In this document: one piece after another, positions 27,726-37,245 of the stretch
Layout of the letters: each line of letters begins with the position of its first letter
Numbering within the stretch: position 1 is the first letter of the stretch
NCBI GenBank assembly: GCA_027306995.1
Contig: DAHUXS010000011.1
Span: forward strand, 124,001 to 188,000
DNA length: 64,000 bases
Source: Lysobacter sp.
GTDB taxonomy: Bacteria > Pseudomonadota > Gammaproteobacteria > Xanthomonadales > Xanthomonadaceae
Direction of reading: 5' to 3'
Program-made: the position numbers and the translations under genes
The notes under the pieces: model-generated
Told to the model about the DNA's origin: nothing
The model's database searches: none
Seen by the model: the letters and a program-made list of their open reading frames with translations, nothing else

Positions 27726-28573
27726 TCGTCGGCCTGCGCGGCTTCCGCGGCCGGGACCACGCGGCCCTTGACCTGGCGGATCAGCAATTCCTCGGAATCG
27801 AGTTGCAGGGCAGTGAGTTTGCCGCCCCAGACCGCGCCGGTATCGATAGCGTGGACGCCGAGCCCGATCATCAGGCCCAGCGTGCTCCAGTGGCCGCACA
27901 CGATCGAGAGTTCGCGCGGCACCCGTTCCGGCGATTCGTACCAGGGATACATGCCGGCCGATTGCGTGCCCGGTGTGCCTTTTTCCTCGAAGGCGACGCG
28001 CCCGCGCGGCGAGCAGTAACGCATGCGCGTGAACACGTTGATGATGGCGCGATGGCGCTCCGGACCGGTCAGGCGTGGATTCCACATCGGCCGGTTGCCG
28101 TACATGGTCTTGAGCAGCTTGCGGAAGCCATTGCCTTGCAGGCGCGTTTCCACTTCGCGCGCCAGCGATTCCGCTTCGTCGATGCTCCAGCGCGGCAGCA
28201 GGCCGGCGTGCACCATCGCCCAGCCGAGTTCGCGATCGACATGGAACAGCTTCTGCTGGCGCAGCCAGTCGAGCAGGACGCGCGCGTCATCTGCAAACAC
28301 CACGCGTTGCAGGTCGGGATTGACGCGCCGCTGTTCTTCGGGGCGGCGTTCGCCGATCGCGATCAGCGACAGGTCATGGTTGCCGAGCACGATGCTGGCG
28401 TTGGCGCGCAGCGAATGCACCAGCCGCAAGGTTTCCAGCGATTCGCCGCCGCGGTTCACCAGGTCGCCGCAGAACCACAGCTTGTCGCGCGCGGGATCGA
28501 AACGGATCCGTTCCAGCAATCGTTGCGTCGCGTCGTAACAGCCTTGCAGGTCGCCAATCGCCCACACCGCCAT
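27722..28573 (-). CDS. apaH: Symmetrical Ap4A hydrolase ApaH
   Basis: Calcineurin-like phosphoesterase splitting diadenosine tetraphosphate into two ADP; it is also known to decap Np4-capped RNA. The 283 residues show AIGDLQGCYDATQRLL, LWFCGDLVNRGGESL, VLGNHDLSLIAIG and later MVHAGLLPRW and CGHWSTLGL. The start at 28573 has AGGAG six bases upstream. Last gene of the lptD-surA-pdxA-rsmA-apaG-apaH unit. Confidence 0.97.
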   Translation of the reverse strand: MAVWAIGDLQGCYDATQRLLERIRFDPARDKLWFCGDLVNRGGESLETLRLVHSLRANASIVLGNHDLSLIAIGERRPEEQRRVNPDLQRVVFADDARVLLDWLRQQKLFHVDRELGWAMVHAGLLPRWSIDEAESLAREVETRLQGNGFRKLLKTMYGNRPMWNPRLTGPERHRAIINVFTRMRYCSPRGRVAFEEKGTPGTQSAGMYPWYESPERVPRELSIVCGHWSTLGLMIGLGVHAIDTGAVWGGKLTALQLDSEELLIRQVKGRVVPAAEAAQADD

Positions 28574-28591
28574 GGCAGCTCTCCTTGGGCG

Positions 28592-28975
28592 TCAGTGCAA
28601 AGTACGCGGGATGGTCAGGGTGAATGCCGGGATATTGGCCGCGAATTCGGTGCCGTCGTCGGCGACGATGTCGTAGCTGCCCTGCATGGTGCCGACCGTG
28701 GTGCCGAGCACCACCCCGGACACGTACTGGAAGCCGTCGCCGGGGCGCAGCCACGGTTGCTCGCCGACCACGCCATCGCCATGCACTTCCTCGACATGGC
28801 CTTCGCCATCGGTGATCAGCCAGTGGCGACGTACCAGGCGTGCCGGCACCTTGCCGCTGTTGCGGATGGTGATGGTGTACGAGAAGACGAAGCGGTCTTC
28901 ATCGGGCGACGATTCGTCGTCCAGATAGCTGGTGTCGACGTCCACGTCGAAGGCATAGTCGTCCATCGCGTTCAT
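28592..28975 (-). CDS. apaG: ApaG protein
   Basis: A 127-residue fibronectin-III-like single-domain protein. Family segments: [55 protein letters not shown] and [14 protein letters not shown]. Biochemical role is uncertain; ApaG mutants elsewhere show Co2+ resistance or Mg2+-efflux phenotypes. It lies between rsmA and apaH, as in E. coli. Confidence 0.95.
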   Translation of the reverse strand: MNAMDDYAFDVDVDTSYLDDESSPDEDRFVFSYTITIRNSGKVPARLVRRHWLITDGEGHVEEVHGDGVVGEQPWLRPGDGFQYVSGVVLGTTVGTMQGSYDIVADDGTEFAANIPAFTLTIPRTLH

Positions 28976-29021
28976 GACGACAGTGTAAGACGGATAAGTG
29001 AATGTTGCGCCAGCAGCGAAA

Positions 29022-29819
29022 TCAGGCGTCTTGCGCGAGATTGGTCAAGCGCACGAATCCGGCGACGTCGACCTGTTCTGCGCGGGCATCCGGGCGTAGC
29101 CCGGCGGCCTCGATTTGGGCCGAATCTGCCACGCCATTCAAGGCGTTGCGCAGCGTTTTGCGGCGTTGCCCGAATGCCGCACGAACCACGTCGGCGAAGC
29201 GGCGCGGATCGCGGATTTCGATGGTTGTAGGATCGCGTGGAACCAGTCGCACCACCGCGGAGTCGACCTTGGGCGCCGGCCGGAACGAGCCGGGCAATAC
29301 CACGAACAGCGGCGTCACCGTGCAGTAGGCCTGCAGCATCACCGACAGGCGTCCGTAGACCTTGCTGCCGGGGCCGGCGGCCATGCGATCGACCACTTCC
29401 TTCTGCAACATGAAATGCATGTCGGTGATCGACGCGGCGTGATCGAGCGCGTGGAACAGGATCGGCGATGACAGGTTGTAGGGCAGGTTGCCGACCAGGC
29501 GGATTTTCCTTTCGCCGGCCAGCTTGGTGAAGTCGACCTGCAGCACGTCGCGATGGATCACTTCCAGGTTGCCGTGCCGGCGGGCGGCTTCGGTCAACGG
29601 GAAGATCAGGTCGCGGTCGAATTCGATGACGGTCAGTTCGCCGTGGCGGTCGAGCAGAGGAAAGGTGATCGCGCCTTGGCCGGGCCCGATCTCGACGATG
29701 GTGTCGCCGGGTTTGGGATCGATCGCCTGCACGATCTTTTCGATCACGCCACGTTCGTGCAGGAAGTTCTGTCCGAGATGCTTCTTGGCGCCGGGGCGGA
29801 AACTGGCGGAATCGTTCAT
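29022..29819 (-). CDS. rsmA: 16S rRNA (adenine-1518/1519-N6)-dimethyltransferase RsmA
   Basis: KsgA methyltransferase dimethylating two adjacent adenines near the 3' end of 16S rRNA; loss gives kasugamycin resistance. The 265 residues show [11 protein letters not shown], the SAM loop [25 protein letters not shown] and the catalytic motif [13 protein letters not shown]. The frame is open to 29855, but the ATG at 29819 overlaps the pdxA stop (ATGA) and gives the family N-terminus. Confidence 0.97.
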   Translation of the reverse strand: MNDSASFRPGAKKHLGQNFLHERGVIEKIVQAIDPKPGDTIVEIGPGQGAITFPLLDRHGELTVIEFDRDLIFPLTEAARRHGNLEVIHRDVLQVDFTKLAGERKIRLVGNLPYNLSSPILFHALDHAASITDMHFMLQKEVVDRMAAGPGSKVYGRLSVMLQAYCTVTPLFVVLPGSFRPAPKVDSAVVRLVPRDPTTIEIRDPRRFADVVRAAFGQRRKTLRNALNGVADSAQIEAAGLRPDARAEQVDVAGFVRLTNLAQDA

Positions 29820-30796
29820 GGCGTCTGCTTCCGTTGTTCGGCGAATTGCGCGCATTGCGCCACCGCCGCGAACAGGCTGTCGGGCGATGCGCGCCCGCTG
29901 CCGGCGATGTCGAGCGCGGTGCCATGGTCGACGGCGACGCGCGGGTAGGGTAGTCCCAGGGTGATGTTGACCGCGTGTTCGATCCCGGTCGATTTCAGCA
30001 CCGGCAGGCCCTGGTCGTGATACATCGCGACCAGCGCGTCGAACTGCGGAAGTTTGTCCGGCAGGAAGGCGGTATCGGCGGGCAACGGGCCTTCGATATC
30101 CAGCCCGCGTGCGCGCAGCTGTTCCAGTACGGGGATGATGATGTCGAGTTCCTCGCGCCCGAGGTGTCCGTCTTCGCCTGCGTGCGGGTTGAGTCCGAGT
30201 ACGGCGATGTAGGGCGACGCGATGCCGAAGTCGTTGCGCAAGGCGTCGCTGGTGATCGTCAGGATGCGTTCCAGTCGTTCCGCGGTGATCGCGTCGGGAA
30301 CGTCGCGCAAGGGCAGGTGCGTCGTCACCATGGCCACGCGCAGGCCGGGGCGCGCCAGCATCATCACCACGTCGCGGCCGGCCTGATGCGCGAGGCGTTC
30401 CGTGGTGCCGGTGTAAGCGATGCCGCCGTCGTTGATCGCGGCCTTGTGGAACGGCCCGGTGACGAGGCCATGCATTCGACCTGCCAGGCAGTCGCCCGCA
30501 GCGGCGTCGAGCGCAGCGATCGTTGCGGGGGCGTTGGCGGGATCGGGGTGGCCGGCGCGGGTCGGCGCAGGCAGACGGTGTTCGATGACGCGCAGTTGCC
30601 CGTCATGGGTGATGTCAGCATCGGCAGGCAGCAATTCCAGCGGCAACTGCAATGCCGCCGCCGCCTGCATCAGCACATCGGGATCGGCGTAGGCAGTGCA
30701 GAGCGTGGACAGGTCGGCGCGTTGCGCCAGGCGGACACAGAGTTCCGGACCGATACCCGCCGGCTCCCCGGGGACGAGGGCCAAGCGGGTCGTCAC
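29816..30796 (-). CDS. pdxA: 4-hydroxythreonine-4-phosphate dehydrogenase PdxA
   Basis: NAD-dependent enzyme of the DXP-dependent vitamin B6 pathway. The 326 residues include LALVPGEPAGIGPELCVRLA, LVTGPFHKAAINDGG, the metal-binding segment LGLNPHAGEDGHLG and AMYHDQGLPVLK. The start codon is GTG at 30794-30796, five bases after the surA stop, and matches the usual N-terminus. It is coupled to rsmA by ATGA. Confidence 0.96.
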   Translation of the reverse strand: MTTRLALVPGEPAGIGPELCVRLAQRADLSTLCTAYADPDVLMQAAAALQLPLELLPADADITHDGQLRVIEHRLPAPTRAGHPDPANAPATIAALDAAAGDCLAGRMHGLVTGPFHKAAINDGGIAYTGTTERLAHQAGRDVVMMLARPGLRVAMVTTHLPLRDVPDAITAERLERILTITSDALRNDFGIASPYIAVLGLNPHAGEDGHLGREELDIIIPVLEQLRARGLDIEGPLPADTAFLPDKLPQFDALVAMYHDQGLPVLKSTGIEHAVNITLGLPYPRVAVDHGTALDIAGSGRASPDSLFAAVAQCAQFAEQRKQTP

Positions 30797-30801
30797 GACG
30801 A

Positions 30802-32172
30802 TCAGCCCTTCTTTTTCGCCGGCGGTGCCGGTGCGGCCGGCGTCGCGTCCTGTGCCGGCTGTTGCGGCGTCGCATCGGCGCCGACGCGGACGTCGACATA
30901 GGCTTCGCCGCGCATTTCGCGCAGGAAGCGGTCATAGGCGTCTTCCAGCTTGCGGCGACCGATCGTTTCGCGCATGGCGCCACGTTGATCGTCGCTGGCG
31001 GCCACGCCCTGGCGGCTGGCGACGCGCTGTGCGATCACCCAGCCATCCTTGGTCTGGACTGGTTGGCTGACTTCGCCGTCACGCAACGCGGCCACGGCCG
31101 CGCCGACTTCGGCACCCAGGCCGTCCTGGCTGCGCCAGCCGGTATCGCCGCTGTTGCTGCGGCCGACGGCGTCATCCGAATCGGATTCCGCGATCTTGGC
31201 GAAATTGGCGCCACCGGCCAGGCGGGCGCGCAGGGTTTCGGCGCGGGCCTTGCCCTTGGGATCGTTGGCGGGATCCTTCGACTTCACCAGGATCTGGCGC
31301 GTGTGGTACTGGGTGACGGTGCCGAGGCCGGCACTGCCATCGCGCGTTTCCACCAGCTTCAGCAGCTGGAAGCCGGTCGCGCCGCGGATCGGACCGGCGA
31401 CGTCACCGGGCTTCATGCTGCCGATGACCTGGGCGAATGCCGCCGGGATTTCCTGCGCCGAACGCCAGCCGAGGTCGCCGCCATCAAGGGCGTTGGAGGC
31501 GTCGGAATAGCGGATGGCCGCGGCGGTGAAGTCCATTTCCTTGCGATCGATCAGGCCCTTGACGCCGTCGATCTTCTTCTGGCCGGTAGCGATCTGCTCC
31601 GGCGTCGCGCCGGTGGGCAGCGCCACCACGAGGTTGGCGAGATGCAGCTGGGTGCCGGTATTCGACTGCGCAGCGAGCGCAGCGTTCACCTCGGACTCGC
31701 TGACGTGGACGGCGCCCTGTGCATAGGCCTGTTTGAGGCGCTGGGTGAGCAGTTCGTCGCGCACGGCATTGCGGAAACTGTCAAACGATTGGCCCTGTTG
31801 CGCGAGCTGCTGGCGCAACTGGTCGACGCTGACCTTGTTGTTCTGCGCGATCGATTCGATCGCCTGGCCGAGCTCTTGGTCATCGACGGTGATGCCGCTC
31901 TGCTGGGCGCGGGCCACCTGCAGGCGCTGCAGGATCAGGCGTTCGAGGATCTGCTTCTCGAGGATGTCGTGCGGCGGCAGCTCATTGGTGCGGCTGGCGT
32001 ATTGCTGCTGCACGTTGGCCATTGCGCGCGCGAGTTCGCTTTTCAGGATCACGTCTTCGTTGACGACGGCGGCGATGCCGTCGATGGACGTGGTGGAAGC
32101 GGCCTGCTGGGCGAACGACGGCGCGACCAGCGCCAGTTGAAGGGCGAGGACGACGGGGAACAGAATCTTCAT
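30802..32172 (-). CDS. surA: Periplasmic chaperone and peptidyl-prolyl isomerase SurA
   Basis: Outer-membrane-protein chaperone, 456 residues. A signal peptide (LVAPSFAQQ end) leads into an N-terminal chaperone region (IAAVVNEDVILKSELARAM and ILERLILQRLQVARAQQSG), two parvulin domains (YSDASNALDGGDLGWRSAQ; SNSGDTGWRSQDGLG) and a Pro/Ala/Lys-rich end. It lies directly after lptD, whose assembly needs SurA; the ATGA overlap couples them. Confidence 0.96.
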   Translation of the reverse strand: MKILFPVVLALQLALVAPSFAQQAASTTSIDGIAAVVNEDVILKSELARAMANVQQQYASRTNELPPHDILEKQILERLILQRLQVARAQQSGITVDDQELGQAIESIAQNNKVSVDQLRQQLAQQGQSFDSFRNAVRDELLTQRLKQAYAQGAVHVSESEVNAALAAQSNTGTQLHLANLVVALPTGATPEQIATGQKKIDGVKGLIDRKEMDFTAAAIRYSDASNALDGGDLGWRSAQEIPAAFAQVIGSMKPGDVAGPIRGATGFQLLKLVETRDGSAGLGTVTQYHTRQILVKSKDPANDPKGKARAETLRARLAGGANFAKIAESDSDDAVGRSNSGDTGWRSQDGLGAEVGAAVAALRDGEVSQPVQTKDGWVIAQRVASRQGVAASDDQRGAMRETIGRRKLEDAYDRFLREMRGEAYVDVRVGADATPQQPAQDATPAAPAPPAKKKG

Positions 32173-34622
32173 TGAATGGGGTCCGGATCGACGGTGTGTT
32201 GCCCTGAGGACAGGGCTTCAGGTGGGACGAGATAGAGGTCGTCGCGGAAGTAGCCGAGGATAGCACGGCGCAAAATGCGCCTCGTGTCCTGTCCGGCCGA
32301 ACCGAGTCCCTTCAGTTCGAACTCCAGCATGATGCCGTTGCGCAGGTCGCCCTCGCGGGTGGCGACATAGCGACGACCGACGATGCGCACGGCGACGCAG
32401 CAGCTGTCCCACTGCACGCCGCCGACGATTTCCAGCGGTTTGACCGTGTGTTTCCACGTGGTCTGGTCGCGCAGCGAGGTGTAGTAGCGGCCGACGATGC
32501 TCCACGACGAGCTGATCGGATAGAGGAACTGCAGGTCGGCCTGCTCGAGCAGGTTGCGACGGTAGCGGTAGCTCAGGTTGACGACGCCGTCCTCGCCCCA
32601 CAGGTAGCGCGTGCGCACCGAAACCAGGTCACGCTGCTTGGTCCGCGGATCCCACTGGTAGGACGCGCCCATGGTCCAGCGGTCGTTGAAGGCGTAGTTG
32701 GCGTCGGCCACCCAGGCGGAGCGCCCCTGTTTCAGCGGAATTTCGCCGGGCAAGGTCACCCGCGAGTCGTCGAGGTAGAGGATCTGGCCAATGCTGGCCG
32801 ACAGTTTCTCGTGTCCGTCGGATTCGCGGTTCATGCGCGTGGTCAGCGCGAATGTCACCTGGTTGGCGTCGCTCTGGCGATCGGCGCTGGAATAGCGGTT
32901 GTCGCGGAACAGCTGGCCCCAGCTGTAGGTCAGCAGGCCGGTATCGAAGACCGGTATCGCCGACTGGTCGCGGTAGGGCGTATGCAGGTAGAACACGCGC
33001 GGTTCCAGCGTCTGCACGTAGTCCTTGCTGCCCCAATGCACGTTGCGGTCGAACTGGATGCCGCCGTCGAGTGACACGATCGGCAGGCTGCGGGTCGGGT
33101 TGCGCTTGACCAGCGGCTGCCAGACCGTGTCGGGCACGGTGTCGCGATTCCAGTAACGCCCCTGCAGCGCCTCGGCCGCGATCGCGCGATCCTTGGCGTT
33201 GTTGTTGGCGAGATCGCCGTCGAGCTGGTAGGCGGTATAGCGCCATGCCACGGTGGGCGTCAGGAACCACCAATTGCCCTGCAGCGGCATCGACACGAAG
33301 GGCTTGATGTCGAAGCGACTGCCACCGGGGATCCGCAGCGATGGGCCGGTCTGGTCGAAGGTGCCCGTGGCGAAATTGCGGTAATTCTGGTGCTGGAAGC
33401 GCACGGCCTCGGCATTGATGCCGGCGCGGAACAGGACGCCCACCGGGGTGTCGAGGTTGTAGGTGATGCGCGGCAGGCGGTCGTAGGGCAACGATGCCTC
33501 GGTCAGGGTGTAATCGGTGCGCACCCAGTGGTCGGCGCTGATCGAGGCATCCCAGTGGTGGCCGCGGCCGTAGACGCCGACTTCGCTCATCGCCGAATAC
33601 TGGGCAAGGCCGACGGCGCTGCTGTTGAAGTCTTCCAGATAGCGCGGATCGCTCAGCCACAACAGGTTGGCGCGCGCCTGCCAGTTGGGCGACAGGTTCT
33701 GGAAGGCCTGGTAGGTGAAGCTGCCGCGCGAACGGTCGCGCAGTTTGTCGTTGGGCATCCACATCGCGCGCGCGACGCCCGAACCGCTCTCGTTGAGGTA
33801 GCGGAATTCGTTGTCGAGGGCGATGCCGCGCGCGGTCATGATGCGCGGGCTGATGGTGTCGTCGTAGTTCGGCGCGATGTTGATATAGATCGGCTGGCGC
33901 CAGTCGAAACCGTTGCGCTGCGTCTGCGAGATCGACGGGAACAACAGGCCGGTGCGGCGGCGATCGTCGATCGGGAACTTGAACCACGGGATGTAGGCCA
34001 CCGGCACCTTGCCGACGCGGATCTTGGCGTTGTGCGCCACCGCCATGCCTTCCTCGGTATCGACGTCGATGCGCGAGGCCTTGAGTTCCCAGTCGCGCTT
34101 TTCCGGCGGACAGGTGGTGTAGGTGGCGTCGTACAGCTCGCCCTTGCTGCCGTTCAGATCGATGTGGTCGGCGGTGCCGTTGCCACGATGGGAAACGATC
34201 TGGTAGCGGATGTTGTCGATGGTATGGGTGTCGGCCGTCTGGTTGCCCTGCGCCTTGTCGGCGAGGATGCGCATCTTCGGATCCTGGTAGCGCACATGGC
34301 CTTCGGCGGTGTAGGTGTCCTTGTCACGGTCGTAGCTGACGTGGTCGGCGCCCAGGAACTGGTTGCCGCGGTTCAGCGCCACGTTGCCGTTGAACACCGG
34401 CATGTCGACCGTGCCGGTCTGTTCGTCGCCTTCCAGGGTGGTCTGCAGCTGCTTGCGCGGGGTGACCTTCTCGTCGCCGGTCGGCGCCGTATCGGTGAAG
34501 ATCGGAACAGGGTCCTTGGCCGGGCAACGCCCCCAATCCAGCCGGTATTTCTCAGCAGCATGGAGCGGCAGGGCCGCGGCGATACACAACGACAGGGGCA
34601 AAAGGCGCGGGTTGGGGCGCAC
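32169..34622 (-). CDS. lptD: LPS-assembly protein LptD
   Basis: Outer-membrane beta-barrel that, with LptE, inserts lipopolysaccharide into the outer leaflet. About 817 residues: a signal peptide ending LPLHAA, a periplasmic jellyroll (VDMPVFNGNVALNRGNQFLG, GADHVSYDRDKDTYTAEGHV) and a long barrel. Four cysteines in the conserved arrangement are present, one in WGRCPAK, one in TTCPPEK and the adjacent pair in WDSCCVAVR, which form the interdomain disulfides. The start is a GTG at 34620-34622 with AGGAAG upstream; the frame is open further but without a signal peptide. First gene of the operon. Confidence 0.95.
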   Translation of the reverse strand: MRPNPRLLPLSLCIAAALPLHAAEKYRLDWGRCPAKDPVPIFTDTAPTGDEKVTPRKQLQTTLEGDEQTGTVDMPVFNGNVALNRGNQFLGADHVSYDRDKDTYTAEGHVRYQDPKMRILADKAQGNQTADTHTIDNIRYQIVSHRGNGTADHIDLNGSKGELYDATYTTCPPEKRDWELKASRIDVDTEEGMAVAHNAKIRVGKVPVAYIPWFKFPIDDRRRTGLLFPSISQTQRNGFDWRQPIYINIAPNYDDTISPRIMTARGIALDNEFRYLNESGSGVARAMWMPNDKLRDRSRGSFTYQAFQNLSPNWQARANLLWLSDPRYLEDFNSSAVGLAQYSAMSEVGVYGRGHHWDASISADHWVRTDYTLTEASLPYDRLPRITYNLDTPVGVLFRAGINAEAVRFQHQNYRNFATGTFDQTGPSLRIPGGSRFDIKPFVSMPLQGNWWFLTPTVAWRYTAYQLDGDLANNNAKDRAIAAEALQGRYWNRDTVPDTVWQPLVKRNPTRSLPIVSLDGGIQFDRNVHWGSKDYVQTLEPRVFYLHTPYRDQSAIPVFDTGLLTYSWGQLFRDNRYSSADRQSDANQVTFALTTRMNRESDGHEKLSASIGQILYLDDSRVTLPGEIPLKQGRSAWVADANYAFNDRWTMGASYQWDPRTKQRDLVSVRTRYLWGEDGVVNLSYRYRRNLLEQADLQFLYPISSSWSIVGRYYTSLRDQTTWKHTVKPLEIVGGVQWDSCCVAVRIVGRRYVATREGDLRNGIMLEFELKGLGSAGQDTRRILRRAILGYFRDDLYLVPPEALSSGQHTVDPDPIQ

Positions 34623-34718
34623 GGGGCTTCCTGAATGCCAAGTCGCGCTACTTTGCCGGATCGCTTGCCTGCGGGCAATCAAGGCCACACTTTCGTTCAG
34701 GACCGCTGGAGCACAGAC

Positions 34719-35141
34719 ATGGCCGAAACCACCCATCCAGACCCGCTGCCGACCGATTCCGAGTTGCGGGAACGCCTGAGTCCCGAGCAATACGCGATCT
34801 GCCGTTGTTCGGCGACCGAGCGCGCATTCACCGGCAAGTACTGGGATCACCACGAAGCCGGCCGCTATGCCTGCGTGGCCTGTGGCCAGCCCCTGTTCGC
34901 GTCCACCGACAAATACGATTCCGGCAGCGGTTGGCCGAGCTACGTGCGCCCGATCGCGGACGCGGCCGTGGATGAACATGCCGACGACAGCCATGGCATG
35001 CATCGCGTCGAAGTGCGCTGCAGCCGCTGCGAGTCGCACCTGGGCCATGTCTTCCCCGATGGCCCGGCGCCGACCGGGCTGCGTTACTGCATCAATTCGG
35101 CGGCGCTGGACTTCGAGCCCGAAGCGCCTCAGCAGCGCTGA
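34719..35141 (+). CDS. msrB: Peptide-methionine (R)-S-oxide reductase MsrB
   Basis: Reduces methionine-R-sulfoxide in proteins. The 140 residues show two CxxC zinc motifs (CVACG; CSRCES), [30 protein letters not shown] and the catalytic Cys124 in RYCINSAAL. The start at 34719 (MAETTHPDP) lies 96 bases from the divergent lptD. Its 3' end overlaps the convergent deacetylase gene by 13 bases. The partner msrA lies elsewhere in the window, at 46054. Confidence 0.96.
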   Translation: MAETTHPDPLPTDSELRERLSPEQYAICRCSATERAFTGKYWDHHEAGRYACVACGQPLFASTDKYDSGSGWPSYVRPIADAAVDEHADDSHGMHRVEVRCSRCESHLGHVFPDGPAPTGLRYCINSAALDFEPEAPQQR

Positions 35142-36055
35142 CCGCACAGTGCGGTGACATGGGCGCGGGCGGAATCCGCCAGCGCCGGCAGGGCATAGCC
35201 GCCTTCCAGGGTCGATACGATCCGACCGCGGGCATGGCGTTCGGCCACTTCGACCAGCCGTTCGGTGATCCAGGCGAAATCGCGGGTCTCGAACATGCCC
35301 TGCGCCAGCGGGTCTTCGCGATGGGCATCGAAGCCGGCCGAAACCAGCAGCAACTGCGGCCTGAAGGCATCGATGCGCGGGATCAGCACCTCTTCCCATA
35401 GCGTCCGCACGGCCTGGGCGCTGGCCAAGGGCGGCCAGGGTGCGTTGGCGATGTTGTCGGCGCCGGTCTCGGCGGCGTGGCCGGTGCCGGGATAGAGCGG
35501 CGACTGGTGGGTGTCGACGAACAGCACGCGCGGCTCCCGCTCGAAGATCGCCTGGGTGCCGTTGCCGTGGTGGACGTCGAAATCGGCGATCGCCACCCGT
35601 TCGATGCCGCTCGCCAACGCATGCGCCGCGGCGAGCGCGATGTTGTCGAACAGGCAGAAGCCCATCGCCATGTCGGGTTCGGCGTGGTGCCCGGGCGGGC
35701 GCACCGCGCAGAACGCGCGGCGATCATCGCCGGCCAACACCCAGTCGACCGCGGCGATCGCGGCGCCGGCCGCGCGCAGCGCGGCCTCGGGGCTGCCGGA
35801 CGATAGCGCGGTATCGGAATCCAGCCATTCGATGTCGCCGCCGACGGGACCTGCAAGCACGCGATCGATCAATGCGGCGTGGTGCACGCGCAACAGGTCT
35901 TCGCGCGTTGCCTGCGGCGCATCCTGCCAGTCGAGCGACAGCGCCGATGTCTGCAATGCATCGAGCACCGCGCGCAAGCGACCGGAATGTTCGGCGTGAC
36001 CGGGGCCGGTGTCGTGGTCGAGGCAGGCGGCGTGCGTGTAAACGCGCAGGTTCAA
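35129..36055 (-). CDS. Histone-deacetylase-family (class II-like) amidohydrolase
   Basis: Zinc-dependent deacetylase of the HDAC/acetylpolyamine amidohydrolase family, 308 residues. Signatures: [32 protein letters not shown] with the His-His charge relay, [18 protein letters not shown] with zinc ligands Asp and His, [17 protein letters not shown] and [14 protein letters not shown]. Substrate is unknown; acetylpolyamines or acetyl-lysine are the family options. No ATG exists near the N-terminus; the best start is a TTG at 36053-36055 overlapping the previous stop (TTGA). Confidence 0.88.
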   Translation of the reverse strand: MNLRVYTHAACLDHDTGPGHAEHSGRLRAVLDALQTSALSLDWQDAPQATREDLLRVHHAALIDRVLAGPVGGDIEWLDSDTALSSGSPEAALRAAGAAIAAVDWVLAGDDRRAFCAVRPPGHHAEPDMAMGFCLFDNIALAAAHALASGIERVAIADFDVHHGNGTQAIFEREPRVLFVDTHQSPLYPGTGHAAETGADNIANAPWPPLASAQAVRTLWEEVLIPRIDAFRPQLLLVSAGFDAHREDPLAQGMFETRDFAWITERLVEVAERHARGRIVSTLEGGYALPALADSARAHVTALCGQRC

Positions 36056-36603
36056 CGCCGGCGCTCGTGCTGCCACAGCACCTCGCCGTGGCCGCTGTCG
36101 CGCGCCAGCACGCGTGACAGCACGAACAGCAGGTCGGAGAGGCGATTGAGATAGCGGACCGCCTGCGGACGCACCGTCTCCATCCGTGCCAGCGCGACGG
36201 TTTCGCGTTCGGCGCGGCGGACCACCGTGCGCGCGACATGGCAACGCGAGGCAGCTTCGCCGCCACCGGGCAGGATGAAATCCTTCAGCGGCGGCAAGGC
36301 GTCGTTGTAGTGGTCGAGTCGCTGCTCGAGGCGTTCGACGTCGGCATCGTCGATGGCCGAATGGCCGGGAATGCACAGTTCGCCGCCGAGATCGAACAGC
36401 TGGTGCTGGATCGAGGTCAGCAGGTCGCGGATGTCGTCCGGTACAGCGCTGGCAAGCAGCAGGCCGATGCAGGAATTCGCTTCATCGACGGTGCCGTAGG
36501 CGGCAACGCGCAACGAGTCCTTGCCGGTACGGCTGCCGTCGCCTAGACCGGTGCTGCCATCGTCACCGGTCTTGGTGTAGATCTTCGAAAGGCGATTGCC
36601 CAT
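36052..36603 (-). CDS. PduO-type cob(I)alamin adenosyltransferase
   Basis: ATP:corrinoid adenosyltransferase making adenosylcobalamin. The 183 residues show the PduO hallmarks: KIYTKTGDDGSTGLGDGSRT at the ATP site, AAYGTVDEANSCIGL, FILPGGGEAASRCHVARTVV and the corrinoid-pocket helix RYLNRLSDLLFVLSR. It lies between a DUF6580-like membrane protein (upstream) and an HDAC-family gene (downstream) in one co-oriented cluster. No cobalamin biosynthesis genes are in the window, so salvage is the likely context. Confidence 0.95.
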   Translation of the reverse strand: MGNRLSKIYTKTGDDGSTGLGDGSRTGKDSLRVAAYGTVDEANSCIGLLLASAVPDDIRDLLTSIQHQLFDLGGELCIPGHSAIDDADVERLEQRLDHYNDALPPLKDFILPGGGEAASRCHVARTVVRRAERETVALARMETVRPQAVRYLNRLSDLLFVLSRVLARDSGHGEVLWQHERRR

Positions 36604-36624
36604 GTCCGCGAACAGCGGGCGCGA

Positions 36625-37200
36625 TTACACCGTCTGCGCGCGCAGGGCCGGAACGCGGCGGCGCAGCAGTTCGAAGCCGCCGAACAGCACGGCCGAATAC
36701 AGCAGGGTGCCGAGCACGGTCCACTTGAAGAACGGGATGCCGGCGGCGTAGCAGGCCATCAGGCCGGCGCCGTTCTTCGGATACATGGTGCCGCTGGCCC
36801 ACACGCCGAAGTTGGTGACGAGGAAGAAGAAGATCGAGCCGGCCAGCGACCAGCCGAGCACGCGCGCGCCGCTGACGCGACCGCGCAGCGAGAAGCCGGC
36901 GAACGTGGTCAGGGCGATGCAGGCGTAGACCAGCCAGAACGACAGGTGGCCGACGTAATCGGCGTAGGTGCCGCCATTGAGCAGGCCGAGCGCCACGTCC
37001 GACACTAGCATCGCGATCAGCGGGATCCACAGCGCGGTGCGGCGTGAAGCGAAATAGGCGCCACCGAACAGGGCCATGGCTTCGACCGGCGAGAAATTCG
37101 GCGGGTGCGGCAGCAGGCGGGTCAGCGCAGCGGCGGCGATCATCGCGGCAAGCATCCACGGGCCGGCGGCGAGGGCGGAAGTCTGGTCGGTGCGGTTCAT
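36625..37200 (-). CDS. DUF6580-like membrane protein, putative transporter
   Basis: A 191-residue integral membrane protein with about five or six hydrophobic helices. It resembles proteins annotated as DUF6580 putative transporters: LPHPPNFSPVEAMALFGGAYF near the start, SDVALGLLNGGTYADYVGHLS, then VTNFGVWASGTMYPKNGAGL. Compact size and helix number recall S-components of ECF vitamin transporters. The adjacent adenosyltransferase, 21 bases downstream, makes corrinoid uptake a reasonable guess, not shown by sequence. A TTG at 37209 is an alternative start; the ATG at 37200 is preferred. It diverges from ubiH over 45 bases. Confidence 0.75.
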   Translation of the reverse strand: MNRTDQTSALAAGPWMLAAMIAAAALTRLLPHPPNFSPVEAMALFGGAYFASRRTALWIPLIAMLVSDVALGLLNGGTYADYVGHLSFWLVYACIALTTFAGFSLRGRVSGARVLGWSLAGSIFFFLVTNFGVWASGTMYPKNGAGLMACYAAGIPFFKWTVLGTLLYSAVLFGGFELLRRRVPALRAQTV

Positions 37201-37245
37201 CGGCTTCAACGGAAGATGGTGCGGAAGCCGTTAGCATAGCGCGTC

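Noticed and set aside
32169-35399. LptD with an N-terminal extension to 35399
   Set aside because: The extra residues overlap msrB in antisense and lack a signal peptide; the GTG at 34622 with a Shine-Dalgarno gives the correct signal sequence.
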